A stretch of 64,000 nt of DNA, taken from Gammaproteobacteria bacterium. GTDB lineage: Bacteria; Pseudomonadota; Gammaproteobacteria; HK1. A model generated the notes under the pieces. That model saw only the letters and a program-made list of their open reading frames with translations, ran no database searches and had not been told where the DNA came from. Within the stretch, counting starts at the first letter, position 1. Each line of letters starts with the position of its first letter. A program made the translations under genes and the position numbers. Positions 53,323 to 62,403 of the stretch are shown here, piece after piece. The stretch lies in NCBI GenBank assembly GCA_021773635.1, contig JAJFJV010000019.1:62001-126000 (forward strand). Direction: 5' to 3'.

Positions 53323-55194
53323 ATGCCTAAAACCCGTATCCGGCCCTACAAATTGCTATCGATCATCGTCGCACTGGCCACTGGCGTGCTGGCCATCGAC
53401 CTGACCCAGCCGCTCGGAGTCGCCGGGGGGGAGCTTTATCTTCCCGCCATGCTGCTGGCGCTGTGGCTACCGTCCTTCGCATGGATATTTACTATCGCCG
53501 TACTCTGTACCTTGTACACATTGTTTGGCCACGCCTTCGCCCCCTTTGCCGGCATGCCCCTCGCCTACCTCGACCATCGCCTGATCTCGCTGGCAATCAT
53601 CTGGGCCATCACCCTGGCTGGCTGGTTTTTAAAACGTGGTGAGACCGCACTCAGTGAAAGCGAAATGCGCTATCGCCGCGTGGTGGATATGGTGAGTGAC
53701 GGGATTTTTGTCATCGACCGACACAGCATCATGCGCTACGTCAGTGATCGGGGCGCCGACATTTTTGGCTTCACCCCCCGCGAGTTGATCGGACACCCCC
53801 TTGCCCGACTCATGGATGCAGAAACTTTTCAGCGTCACAAGCAGGGAATGACCCGATATCTGGAGACTGGCAAACCACAGTTGCCATGGCGCGGGGTCGA
53901 GGTGGAGGGCAGGCACCGGGATGGTAGCCGGGTGCCACACTGGCTCCAGATTGAAAAATACACCGAACACGGCCAACAGTATTTTATCGGCACCCTGCAT
54001 GACCTGCGCGATCACCATCGTTTGCTCGCCTCCCTGAACCAGCAGGAATGGGCACTCGGTGAACGTACCAAGGAACTCGATTGCCTGTACCAGCTTTCGC
54101 TGCTCGCTAGCCGTCCCGGGATCAGCCTCGCGGAACTCTGCGCGTTGACGGTGGAGCTGCTGCCGGCCAGCTGGCAGCATCCCGCCATCGCCCGCGCCTG
54201 CATCTATTTCGATGACGAGAGTTACCACACCGAAGAGTATGCCGAAACCCCCTGGTGTCAAACGGAAGAATTAGTGGTCAAGGGACATGTCCGCGGCAGC
54301 GTCAGTGTTTGCTATGAGGAAAACCCGCCCCTCGCTGGCAAGGACTCGTTCCTTGAGGAAGAGCACGCGCTGCTAGAAGAAGTGGCCACGCGCCTTGCCC
54401 TGGCCATTACACGACGCGAGGCAGAAATCGAACTGGAACAGCTAAATGCGGAACTGGAACAGCGGGTAGAAAAACGAACCGCTGAGTTGCAGTTACTCAA
54501 TCACGAGCTGGATGCCTTCGCCTATTCGGTCTCCCACGACCTGCGTGCACCGCTGCGCAGTATCGACGGCTTTAGCCAGGCCCTGATGGAGGATCATGCC
54601 GACGGCCTCGACCCCGAAGGCCTGCACTATCTCGAGCGCGTCCGCGGGGGCACCCAGCGCATGGGCAAGCTCATCGACGATTTGCTGGTGTTGTCACGTA
54701 CTACACGCATGACCCTAGAGCCTCAACCAGTCGATCTCTCGCGCACCGCGCTGCAATTGCTGGCGGAATTACAAAGTACCGAGCCCAAACGCACGATGGA
54801 GTTGCAGGTTGCCCCGAAGCTGGAGTTACGGGGCGATGCCAGTGCATTGGTAATCGTGCTGCAAAACCTGCTGGGAAATGCCTGGAAATACACCCGCCAC
54901 GTCCCCACACCGCGCATCGAGGTCGGCATGCGTACCATTGATGGCCAGCCAAGCTATTTTGTTGCCGACAATGGGGTCGGTTTCGACATGCTTCATGCGG
55001 GACGATTATTCGCCGCCTTTGAGCGCCTGCATCCAGCCGAAGAGTTCCCGGGTACCGGCATCGGACTCGCCATCGTACAACGCCTGATCCAACGCCATGG
55101 TGGCCGGGTCTGGGCCGAGGCCGAGGTAGACAAGGGCGCCTGCTTCTACTTCACTGTAGGTGAGTATCCGACCACAAAAACCCCCGGGTCATAG
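53323..55194 (+). CDS. Membrane PAS histidine kinase
   Basis: The product is 623 residues. Three or four N-terminal membrane segments (about 10-103, a MASE-like sensor) precede a PAS domain (115-230) and a GAF-like region (250-365). A coiled coil (368-392) leads to HisKA with SVSHDLRAPLRS (His about 405). An HATPase with NLLGNAWKYT, DNGVGFD and GTGIGLAIV follows. The layout is like bacteriophytochrome-type kinases that pair with Rcp1-like regulators, and such a regulator is the next gene. An FNR box in front suggests control by oxygen. Confidence 0.92.
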   Translation: MPKTRIRPYKLLSIIVALATGVLAIDLTQPLGVAGGELYLPAMLLALWLPSFAWIFTIAVLCTLYTLFGHAFAPFAGMPLAYLDHRLISLAIIWAITLAGWFLKRGETALSESEMRYRRVVDMVSDGIFVIDRHSIMRYVSDRGADIFGFTPRELIGHPLARLMDAETFQRHKQGMTRYLETGKPQLPWRGVEVEGRHRDGSRVPHWLQIEKYTEHGQQYFIGTLHDLRDHHRLLASLNQQEWALGERTKELDCLYQLSLLASRPGISLAELCALTVELLPASWQHPAIARACIYFDDESYHTEEYAETPWCQTEELVVKGHVRGSVSVCYEENPPLAGKDSFLEEEHALLEEVATRLALAITRREAEIELEQLNAELEQRVEKRTAELQLLNHELDAFAYSVSHDLRAPLRSIDGFSQALMEDHADGLDPEGLHYLERVRGGTQRMGKLIDDLLVLSRTTRMTLEPQPVDLSRTALQLLAELQSTEPKRTMELQVAPKLELRGDASALVIVLQNLLGNAWKYTRHVPTPRIEVGMRTIDGQPSYFVADNGVGFDMLHAGRLFAAFERLHPAEEFPGTGIGLAIVQRLIQRHGGRVWAEAEVDKGACFYFTVGEYPTTKTPGS

Positions 55195-55281
55195 CTGTAC
55201 CCGGTTCCGCCACGGAATTGGCATAGCGAACAGCCTTGCCCACGGGCTAAAAAAGCACCTGGCGCAGGCTCAGGAGGCACC

Positions 55282-55728
55282 ATGCCCAGTTCAACGCACA
55301 TCCTGCTGGTGGAAGATAACCCGGACGATATAGAACTCACCCTGCGCGCCTTTCGCCAGCACCAGCTTGGTAACGAGATCAGCGTCGTCCGGGACGGGGT
55401 AGAGGCGCTGGATTACCTCTATGCCCGCGGCCAATACGCCGGGCGTAACGGTAACTGCCTGCCCACCCTCATCCTGCTCGATCTCAAGCTGCCGAAACTC
55501 CACGGCATAGAAGTCCTCAAGGAAATCCGTGCCCAACCGATAACCGAGTGTCTGCCCGTGGTGATACTTACCACCTCGGACGAGGAGAAAGATATCGTGG
55601 AGAGCTACCGCAACGGCGCCAATAGTTATGTACGCAAGCCGGTGCGCTATGAGGATTTTGTCGCCGCGGTGCGAGAGCTCGGCCTGTACTGGCTGCTGCT
55701 CAACACCCCGCCTAAAAAACGTGCCTGA
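55282..55728 (+). CDS. Rcp1-like single-domain response regulator
   Basis: The product is 148 residues, with AGGAGG before the ATG. The receiver domain has ILLVEDNPDDIELTLRAF, phospho-acceptor Asp in LILLDLKLPKLHG, TTSDEEKD and YVRKP. The long alpha4-beta5 region is Rcp1-type. No output domain is present, so it passes or drains phosphate. The kinase lies 87 bases upstream and the GGDEF-EAL regulator 6 bases downstream. Confidence 0.92.
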   Translation: MPSSTHILLVEDNPDDIELTLRAFRQHQLGNEISVVRDGVEALDYLYARGQYAGRNGNCLPTLILLDLKLPKLHGIEVLKEIRAQPITECLPVVILTTSDEEKDIVESYRNGANSYVRKPVRYEDFVAAVRELGLYWLLLNTPPKKRA

Positions 55729-55734
55729 GAGCTT

Positions 55735-58245
55735 ATGGCCGATGCCCTGAAAGTACTGGCCGATGCCCTGAAAGTACTGCTGGTAGAGGACAATGAGGCC
55801 GATGCCGAGTTGGTTCTGCGCGCGCTGAAAAAAGCCGGCCACAGGCTTGTCTCCCGCCGCGTGGAAAACGCCACCGGGCTGGAAGCAGCACTCGGGGAAA
55901 TGGACTGGGAGCTGGTGCTGTGTGATTACCACCTGCCCGGATTTTCACCCGAGGAAGCCCTCAGCCTGCTGCACGGTAGCGGGCAGGATCCGGCGGTTAT
56001 TCTCATGTCGGGGGAGGTAGGAATTGCCGAGGTCACCGGCCTGATGCGCGCCGGTGCCCATGACTTCGTTGCCAAGGATGACCACGAGCGCTTTCTCCCG
56101 GCAGTGGAGCGGGAATTGCACGCGGCACGCGACCGCCAGCTGGTCAGGGAGAGTCATGAGGAGGTAGAGAAGCTCTCCCGGGTGGTGGAACAGACCCCCA
56201 ATGCGGTCGTCATCACCGATCCCGAAGGGCGTATCGAATACATCAATTCCAGCTTCACACGTATCAGCGGCTATCAGTCCAACGAGGTACTGGGAGAGAA
56301 TCCGCGTCTCCTTAAATCCGGCGAAATGCCGGCAGCCGTCTACAAGGATCTGTGGGCAACCGTATTGGATGCCGAAGTCTGGCAAGGCGAGCTCTGCAAC
56401 CGCAGCAAGGACGGGCGCCTTTACCACGTGCAGGCCAGTATATTCCCGCTCCTCGACCATCACGGCAAACTGAGCCATTTAATTGGCATTCAGACCGATC
56501 TCAGCGAGCGTATCCGCGCCGAGAAGGCCTTGCGCACCAGCGAACAGCGCTATCGCAGCCTCTACGATGAAACCCCTGCCATCTTTCTCACCCTGAATCC
56601 GGAGGGCACCCTGCTCTCGGTCAACCGCTTTGCCGCCGAAGAACTGGACTACGCGGTAGAGGATCTGGTCGGTCAGCAGGCCGCCCTGATCCTGCCGGAA
56701 GAGGAGGTCTCCAATTTCGAGCAACGTCTGGCCGACTGCATCCAGCGCGGTGGCGAGATTCTTGGCTGGGAACATCAGCAGGTGCGCCGAAACGGCAGCG
56801 TGCTGTGGGTACGGGCCACCGCCCGGGCGCAGATTCATCCCCAGGGAGGCGCCACTATTTTGATGGTATGCGAGGACATCACCAAGGCTCACCGCCTCGC
56901 CAAGCAACTTTCCTACCAGGCCAGTCACGATGCGCTCACCGGGCTGGTTAATCGTGAGGCCTTCACCTCCCGGCTCGAACGGGTGTTGAAGAATGTACGC
57001 GGCAATGATGGCCGCCACGCCCTCCTTTACCTGGACCTCGATCAATTCAAGGTTATTAATGACACCTGTGGCCATATTGCCGGGGATGAATTACTGCGTC
57101 AGCTCAGCAACATACTCAAATTGGGGGTGCGCAAGCGCGACACCCTCGCGCGTCTGGGGGGCGACGAGTTTGGGGTGCTCATGGAACATTGCAGCCTGAA
57201 GCAGGCACGCCGGGTTGCCACCAGCCTGCGCCGTGGAGTGGACGATTTCCATTTTCTCTGGGACGACAAAAGTTTCAGCCTTGGAGTAAGTATCGGCCTG
57301 GTCCCCATCGATACCAGCAGCGGCGACATCACCAGCCTGCTAAGCGCCGCCGACACCGCATGTTATGCGGCCAAGGACGCCGGTCGAAACCGCATCCACG
57401 TTTACCATGAAGAGGACGCAGAACTGGCGCGCCGGCATGGTGAGATGCAGTGGGTATCGCGCATCCACGAGGCCCTGGAAGAGAACCGCTTGCAGCTGTG
57501 GATGCAAACCATCATGCCCATTAGCGACAGCGACAATAGCGGGCTGCACTACGAAATACTGCTACGCATGGTCGACAAGGAGGGGGGCCTGATTCCCCCC
57601 GGGGCCTTTCTGCCGGCGGCGGAGCGCTACAACCTTTCAGCGCGCATCGATCGCTGGGTAGTCAAAACCATCCTTTCCTGGCTTTCCCAACACCCGGCAC
57701 ACCTTGAAAAGCTGCATCTTTGCGCCATCAATCTCTCCGGTCATTCCCTCAGTGAGGAGGATTTCCTCACCTTCATTACCCGCCAGCTTGACGATACCCA
57801 GGTGCCGCCGGAGAAACTGTGTTTCGAAATCACCGAGACCGCGGCGATTGCCAATCTTGCGGCAGCCACGCGCTTTATCCGCGTACTCAAGGAGTGGGGT
57901 TGCCACTTTGCCCTGGACGATTTTGGCAGCGGACTTTCTTCCTTCGCCTATCTGAAAAATCTGCCGGTGGACTACCTCAAGATCGACGGTATCTTCGTGC
58001 GCGACATTGTCGAAGATCCCATTGACTGCGCGATGGTTAAATCCATCAATGAGATCGGGCAGGTCATGGGCAAAAAAACCATCGCCGAGTTCGTGGAAAA
58101 CCCGGCGATTCTGAAGAAGCTCAATAATATCGGGGTTAATTTCGCCCAGGGCTACGGCATCGCGAAACCGGTACCGCTCAGCACCGCGGCCTTTAAAAGC
58201 CCCGACGGAAAACCTCTGCTGAATGTGGTAAAAAACCGCTTTTGA
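55735..58245 (+). CDS. Response regulator with two PAS, GGDEF and EAL domains
   Basis: The product is 836 residues: receiver (about 12-130), PAS (145-255), PAS (270-385), GGDEF (395-560, RLGGDEF intact near 474) and EAL (575-830). In EAL the first motif reads EILLR instead of EALLR, but the metal and catalytic residues in INLSG, FEITE, DDFGSG, KIDG, AEFVE and QGYG are kept. Both cyclic-di-GMP synthesis and breakdown are therefore possible. A 21-base tandem duplication sits at the very start. The upstream kinase is the likely phosphate donor. Confidence 0.93.
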   Translation: MADALKVLADALKVLLVEDNEADAELVLRALKKAGHRLVSRRVENATGLEAALGEMDWELVLCDYHLPGFSPEEALSLLHGSGQDPAVILMSGEVGIAEVTGLMRAGAHDFVAKDDHERFLPAVERELHAARDRQLVRESHEEVEKLSRVVEQTPNAVVITDPEGRIEYINSSFTRISGYQSNEVLGENPRLLKSGEMPAAVYKDLWATVLDAEVWQGELCNRSKDGRLYHVQASIFPLLDHHGKLSHLIGIQTDLSERIRAEKALRTSEQRYRSLYDETPAIFLTLNPEGTLLSVNRFAAEELDYAVEDLVGQQAALILPEEEVSNFEQRLADCIQRGGEILGWEHQQVRRNGSVLWVRATARAQIHPQGGATILMVCEDITKAHRLAKQLSYQASHDALTGLVNREAFTSRLERVLKNVRGNDGRHALLYLDLDQFKVINDTCGHIAGDELLRQLSNILKLGVRKRDTLARLGGDEFGVLMEHCSLKQARRVATSLRRGVDDFHFLWDDKSFSLGVSIGLVPIDTSSGDITSLLSAADTACYAAKDAGRNRIHVYHEEDAELARRHGEMQWVSRIHEALEENRLQLWMQTIMPISDSDNSGLHYEILLRMVDKEGGLIPPGAFLPAAERYNLSARIDRWVVKTILSWLSQHPAHLEKLHLCAINLSGHSLSEEDFLTFITRQLDDTQVPPEKLCFEITETAAIANLAAATRFIRVLKEWGCHFALDDFGSGLSSFAYLKNLPVDYLKIDGIFVRDIVEDPIDCAMVKSINEIGQVMGKKTIAEFVENPAILKKLNNIGVNFAQGYGIAKPVPLSTAAFKSPDGKPLLNVVKNRF
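55738..55779 (+). repeat. Exact 21-base tandem duplication at a gene start
   Basis: Two perfect copies (55738-55758 and 55759-55779) encode ADALKVL twice directly after the ATG of the GGDEF-EAL regulator. The frame is kept. The receiver's first strand begins inside the second copy. Confidence 0.95.
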
Positions 58246-58275
58246 CGACCTGGAGCAGTGTCCCTGACAGGCTCC

Positions 58276-59877
58276 TTAAATCAACGCCAGCTTGCGGGCA
58301 AGGTTATCTATTCCCGCCACCTCTCTGGCAGTAATGCAGTAGCCCTCTTCATTTGCCCCCGGAATTTCACGCCGGGCAAGCTGCTGCTCCAGCACCGAGA
58401 GATCCGCCTCGGAGGCATCCCCGCCCTTACGCGTGCGCTCGGCAACCCGTCGGCGCAAAGTGGCCTCATCAGCCTCACAAAGCAGGATGTGATAGGGAAC
58501 ACCCAGCTTCGCGGCCAGTTTCTGGAATCCAAGGCGCTGCCAGTACTGTAAAAAAGTGGCATCCACCAGTACGCTGAAACCAGACTGCAGGATGCCGGCG
58601 GCCAATTTCTCCATGTGTGCATAGGTCCGGTGAGTCGCCGCGGCACTGTAAATACCCCCATTTTTCGGGCTGCCACTCTTCGTGCCGGCGGCCAATCCAT
58701 GCAGGCGCTTGCGCTCCACATCGGCACGCACACGAATGACCCCGTTGAGAGCCAGCAAACCCCCACTCAAGGTGGATTTCCCGGAGCCGGAGACGCCACA
58801 GCTAATCACCAGTGCCGGAGAGCGCTTCCTGGTGTACTGGAGCGCAAGGGCAAGATGATCGGCCACCTCCCTTTGCGCAACATCTTGTTCCGCGCCAGCC
58901 CCCAACTGCCGTCCCCGAATAGCCGCCACTTTGGCGCGCACCATGGCACGGTAGACAAGGTAGAGGGGCAGTACCGCCAGCCCGGCATAATCGCCACTGC
59001 ATTCCAGCCAGGCATTGAGAAAATGCGCAGAAAATTCAGGATAACCCCGGTAATCAAGATCCATCACCAGAAAAGCCACCTCCCCCATGACATCACCCCA
59101 GCGCAGTGCAGGGTTGAACTCGAGGCTGTCGAAAGGCACCACCCGACCATCCAGCAGTACCAGATTGCCAATGTGCAGATCGCCATGGCATTCGCGCACC
59201 CGTCCCGAGTCCTTCCGCCTCCGGTAACACGATCCGGCTTCCAGTGCTGTTTCCACCCATTGGCGCAGGGGCAGCAGTTGTTTGCTATATCGCTCGTCGG
59301 GGTCTGCTGCCAGCACGGAGAAATTGTTCATCGTGTTCTCGAGCAGACACTCAGGGGAGCCCCACGATGACCCCGCTCCAGCCACCGCTGCATCACCATG
59401 GAAAGCCGCAACCGATTCCGCCAGATGAACCACCTGCGCCAGGGTCAGGGCCCCGCGCGCCAGTACCCGATCGAGTTCGGCATCTGCAGGAAAACGCCGC
59501 ATCTTCACCGCAGACTCAATGGTCTGCCCCGCGCCGTCGATTTCAGGCTCCATCTCGCTGCCACTGATGGCAATGACCGCAAGATAGAGTTCCGGAGCGA
59601 TACGCCGATTGAGACGCAGCTCCTCCGTGCAGAAGTGGTGGCGCTTTTCCAGAGTATGAAAATCCAGAAAGCCCAGATCCACCGGCTTTTTGAATTTATA
59701 GGCAAAAGGTCCGGCCAGCAGGACGATAGAGATGTGGGTCTCGACTATGCGCCAGTCATCGGTGGGATGTGGAAAGGCCCGTGCTGCCCGCAAAGCATCG
59801 ACCAAGTGCCGCAGGCGTGCACCGGCATCTCCGGAACTCTGGCTATCTACCGATTTCACGCTTTCCCCAACAGACAA
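58276..59877 (-). CDS. Aminoglycoside-phosphotransferase-like domain fused to AAA/P-loop kinase
   Basis: The product is 533 residues from TTG 59875-59877 (GTG 59857-59859 is an alternative). Residues 1-335 form an APH-like kinase with YKFKKPVDLGFLD, the catalytic loop ECHGDLHIGNLVL and FDSLEFNP. Residues 350-533 form a P-loop kinase with CGVSGSGKSTLSGGL, a VRADVERKRL base-binding segment and a lid with several Arg (RRRVAERTRKG). This two-domain type is widespread in proteobacteria with no settled substrate; it is not evidence of drug resistance. Confidence 0.87.
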   Translation of the reverse strand: MSVGESVKSVDSQSSGDAGARLRHLVDALRAARAFPHPTDDWRIVETHISIVLLAGPFAYKFKKPVDLGFLDFHTLEKRHHFCTEELRLNRRIAPELYLAVIAISGSEMEPEIDGAGQTIESAVKMRRFPADAELDRVLARGALTLAQVVHLAESVAAFHGDAAVAGAGSSWGSPECLLENTMNNFSVLAADPDERYSKQLLPLRQWVETALEAGSCYRRRKDSGRVRECHGDLHIGNLVLLDGRVVPFDSLEFNPALRWGDVMGEVAFLVMDLDYRGYPEFSAHFLNAWLECSGDYAGLAVLPLYLVYRAMVRAKVAAIRGRQLGAGAEQDVAQREVADHLALALQYTRKRSPALVISCGVSGSGKSTLSGGLLALNGVIRVRADVERKRLHGLAAGTKSGSPKNGGIYSAAATHRTYAHMEKLAAGILQSGFSVLVDATFLQYWQRLGFQKLAAKLGVPYHILLCEADEATLRRRVAERTRKGGDASEADLSVLEQQLARREIPGANEEGYCITAREVAGIDNLARKLALI

Positions 59878-59903
59878 CCCCTGGTCAGACGGCGGCAGGA
59901 ACT

Positions 59904-60731
59904 TTAGTGGGACATCAGTACCGGGGCGGTCATATTCTGCAACATATGCTTGGTGATCCCTCCCAGCACCAATTCGCGCAGGCGGGAGTGGCCATAGCCG
60001 CCCAGGACCAGCAGATCGGCTCCCATGTCCACCGCATGCGCGAGCAATAGCTCACCCGCCTGGGAGTCTTTTCCCACCAGCACTGTGGTCTCCACCGCAA
60101 CGCCGTGGTGACGCAGATGAGTCGCGATCTGGGCCTGAGAACTATCATCTTCATCGTCGCTATCAGGGACCACAACGACCACCTCCACCCGTTCGGCCCG
60201 GGCCATCAGTGGTAACGCATCCGCCACCGCGCGCACCGCCTCGCGGCTACCATTCCATGCAATCAGTACGCGCTCCCCCACGGGCCCGGAGAAACCACCC
60301 GCCGGGACGACCAGCACCGGGCGACCCGACTCCAGCACGACATTGTCGGCGAGTCCGCCACTGACACAACGGGGGTCTTCATCATCCGCCTGCCCCACGA
60401 CCATCAGATCGACATGACGGGCAAAGCGATTAAGGCAGGATGCCACCCCCCCTTCGAGGGCAACATATTTCGTCTTCAGCTTTCCACGTTCCACCAGCTC
60501 GCCGAAAAGCCGTTCCGCCTCGGCGCGCTGGGCATCCAGGGCAATGCGCTGCTCCTCTACCAGCCCCGGGGGGACACCACCCTCAATATAGATGGGAATC
60601 TCGATGCTGGGAATGACATAAAGCCCCGTGAGGCTGGCACCGTGAGCGATTGCAAGGTCAAGGGCGACATCCACCCGGGCGCGGCAGGCGCGACAGTTGT
60701 CCACATGTACCAGTATGTCTCGAATGGCCAT
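59904..60731 (-). CDS. Tandem-domain universal stress protein
   Basis: The product is 275 residues from ATG 60729-60731, with GGAGGA upstream. It has two UspA domains, the first opening MAIRDILVHVDN. The second contains ERVLIAWNGSREAVRA and ends with GGYGHSRLRELVLGGITKHML, the ATP-type GxG(9)GS/T-like motif with some changes. It is divergent from the cytochrome c gene, and the FNR box at 60890 lies between them. Usp genes under ANR control are known in Pseudomonas. Confidence 0.92.
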   Translation of the reverse strand: MAIRDILVHVDNCRACRARVDVALDLAIAHGASLTGLYVIPSIEIPIYIEGGVPPGLVEEQRIALDAQRAEAERLFGELVERGKLKTKYVALEGGVASCLNRFARHVDLMVVGQADDEDPRCVSGGLADNVVLESGRPVLVVPAGGFSGPVGERVLIAWNGSREAVRAVADALPLMARAERVEVVVVVPDSDDEDDSSQAQIATHLRHHGVAVETTVLVGKDSQAGELLLAHAVDMGADLLVLGGYGHSRLRELVLGGITKHMLQNMTAPVLMSH

Positions 60732-60889
60732 CTCTCTCCTCCAATGATGCTTGTCCTGCTCCAAGCATAGCCGCTGAATTTGACCCGTGGTAGATGGATT
60801 ATTGTTCTTGAGAACGAGCCCTTAATTGCCTAGGATTAGCCAATGAACAATGCATAAAAACAGGCCTTGTGGAGGTATTTGCAACTTCC

Positions 60890-60903
60890 TTGATCCAGAT
60901 CAA
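60890..60903. promoter_or_regulatory. Perfect FNR/ANR-type box of class II promoter geometry
   Basis: TTGATCCAGATCAA is centred exactly 32 bases before the centre of a TATAAA -10 element (60926-60931), as expected for a site at -41.5. It faces the diheme cytochrome gene and may also serve the divergent Usp gene. Confidence 0.88.
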
Positions 60904-60925
60904 GGCGGGCACACCCCCCGGGGAC

Positions 60926-60931
60926 TATAAA
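60926..60931 (+). promoter_or_regulatory. -10 element of the cytochrome promoter
   Basis: TATAAA, with no good -35 hexamer in front; the FNR box takes that place. Confidence 0.7.
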
Positions 60932-60973
60932 GCACGCAGTTCATTGTAAAACCACTATTCAAGGGAGCAGGAC

Positions 60974-61708
60974 ATGAACGCACGAACCCACCATCGTTCC
61001 ACCAAACCACGCATGGGTCTACTGCTGGCAGCAGTGCTCAGCTTCATGCTTGCTCCGCTATCGGCGGCGGAGCTGGAATCCTCCATCGCCCGCGGTGGCC
61101 AACTCTATGACAAGTGGTATGCCGTCATCGACGCTGACGCCCCCAAGGCCTCCCATCCCGCCTATCCGGCGGGCAAGAAATACGCCAAGAAGGCCAAATC
61201 CAACTGGCGCTGCAAGGAGTGCCATGGTTGGGATTACTACGGCAAAGATGGCGCCTATGCCTCCGGCAAGCACAACACGGGCATCAAGGGTATTAATGGC
61301 ATGGCGGGTGCGGATACCGTCGCTATCATCAACGTGCTGCAGGACAAGACCCACGCCTATGCAGGAAAAATGGATGCGGCGGACTTCACCGACCTGGCCA
61401 ACTTTGTCAGCCGTGGCCAGGAAAATATGGATCAGTACATCGATCGGGCGAGCAAAAAGCCCCGGGGCAATGCGGTGAAGGGTGAGGCCTACTTCAATAC
61501 CCTTTGCGCCCAGTGCCATGGAAAAAATGGCGACCAGCCCAAGGATATGAAAAAGACCCTGGGCAAACAGATGGGCAATCCCTGGGAGGTGATGCACAAA
61601 ATCCTCAATGGGCAGCCAGCCGAGCAGATGCCCGCACTGCGCGTACTGGATCGGCAGATCACCGTGGATATCATGGCCCACCTGGCCACCCTGCCGAAAA
61701 AGAAATAA
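60974..61708 (+). CDS. Periplasmic diheme cytochrome c
   Basis: The product is 244 residues, with GGGAG before the ATG and a signal peptide cleaved near SAA-EL. Two heme sites are present: CKECHGWDYYGKDG in the first domain and CAQCHGKNGDQ in the second. Candidate Met ligands lie in AGKMDAADF and AEQMPAL. Such proteins carry electrons to reductases or oxidases. It is first in the FNR-box operon, and a terminator-like hairpin separates it from the NapC-type gene. Confidence 0.9.
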   Translation: MNARTHHRSTKPRMGLLLAAVLSFMLAPLSAAELESSIARGGQLYDKWYAVIDADAPKASHPAYPAGKKYAKKAKSNWRCKECHGWDYYGKDGAYASGKHNTGIKGINGMAGADTVAIINVLQDKTHAYAGKMDAADFTDLANFVSRGQENMDQYIDRASKKPRGNAVKGEAYFNTLCAQCHGKNGDQPKDMKKTLGKQMGNPWEVMHKILNGQPAEQMPALRVLDRQITVDIMAHLATLPKKK

Positions 61709-61727
61709 TCCGGCAAGAGGCAAAGCC

Positions 61728-61755
61728 GAAGGCCCCCTGACCCGGGGCCTTCTTT
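61728..61755 (+). terminator. Terminator or attenuator between the two cytochrome genes
   Basis: GAAGGCCCC and GGGGCCTTC form a 9-bp perfect stem around a 7-base loop, and TTT follows directly. The short T-run suggests partial read-through into the next gene. Confidence 0.7.
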
Positions 61756-61784
61756 AATTCGTCCCGCACCTCAGGGAAGAGCAC

Positions 61785-62369
61785 ATGCATTTTTTGCGAC
61801 GCAGCTGGCGCTGGTTCTGGCACCCCACCCGGCGTTATACCCTGGGGGCAATTTTCCTGGTAGGTGCCGCCGCCGGCATCATTTTCTGGGGTGGCTTCAA
61901 TACCTACATGGAGTACACCAACTCGCTGGAATTTTGTACCTCATGCCACGAGATGGAGCGCTGGGTGTACCGCGAGTATCAGGAAACCATTCATTACAAA
62001 AATCGCACCGGTGTACGGGTAGTGTGCTCGGACTGCCACGTACCGAAGGAATGGACCCCCAAGCTGATACGCAAGGTCAAGGCCACCAATGAATTGTTTC
62101 ACTGGGCTTTAGGCACTATCGACACCAAGGAAAAGTTTGAGGCCAAGCGGTTGGAGTTGGCGGAAAACGTGTGGAGAAGCATGAAGGCCAATGACTCCCA
62201 CGAATGCCGCAACTGCCACTCCTTCGAGGCCATGGACTTTGAACGCCAGCAACGCCGCCCGCGCAAGAAACACCCGGTGGCCAAACGCGAGGGCAAAACC
62301 TGCATCGATTGTCACAAGGGTATCGCCCACTCGCTGCCCGAGGGCTACGAAGCGGAAGACGAGGACTGA
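61785..62369 (+). CDS. NapC/NirT-type tetraheme cytochrome c
   Basis: The product is 194 residues. One N-terminal membrane anchor (about 20-40, LGAIFLVGAAAGIIFWGGF) precedes four CxxCH sites: CTSCH, CSDCH, CRNCH and CIDCH. The pattern NSLEFCTSCHEM is typical of the quinol-oxidising NapC/NirT group, which hands electrons from the membrane pool to periplasmic partners. The preceding diheme cytochrome is the likely acceptor. GGGAAG stands before the ATG. Confidence 0.92.
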   Translation: MHFLRRSWRWFWHPTRRYTLGAIFLVGAAAGIIFWGGFNTYMEYTNSLEFCTSCHEMERWVYREYQETIHYKNRTGVRVVCSDCHVPKEWTPKLIRKVKATNELFHWALGTIDTKEKFEAKRLELAENVWRSMKANDSHECRNCHSFEAMDFERQQRRPRKKHPVAKREGKTCIDCHKGIAHSLPEGYEAEDED

Positions 62370-62403
62370 ACCTCACTCCGATTTTAACGGACTGCCTGCA
62401 GGC

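Noticed and set aside
58276-59877. Aminoglycoside resistance gene
   Set aside because: The APH-like half belongs to a widespread two-domain family of unknown substrate, not to known resistance enzymes.
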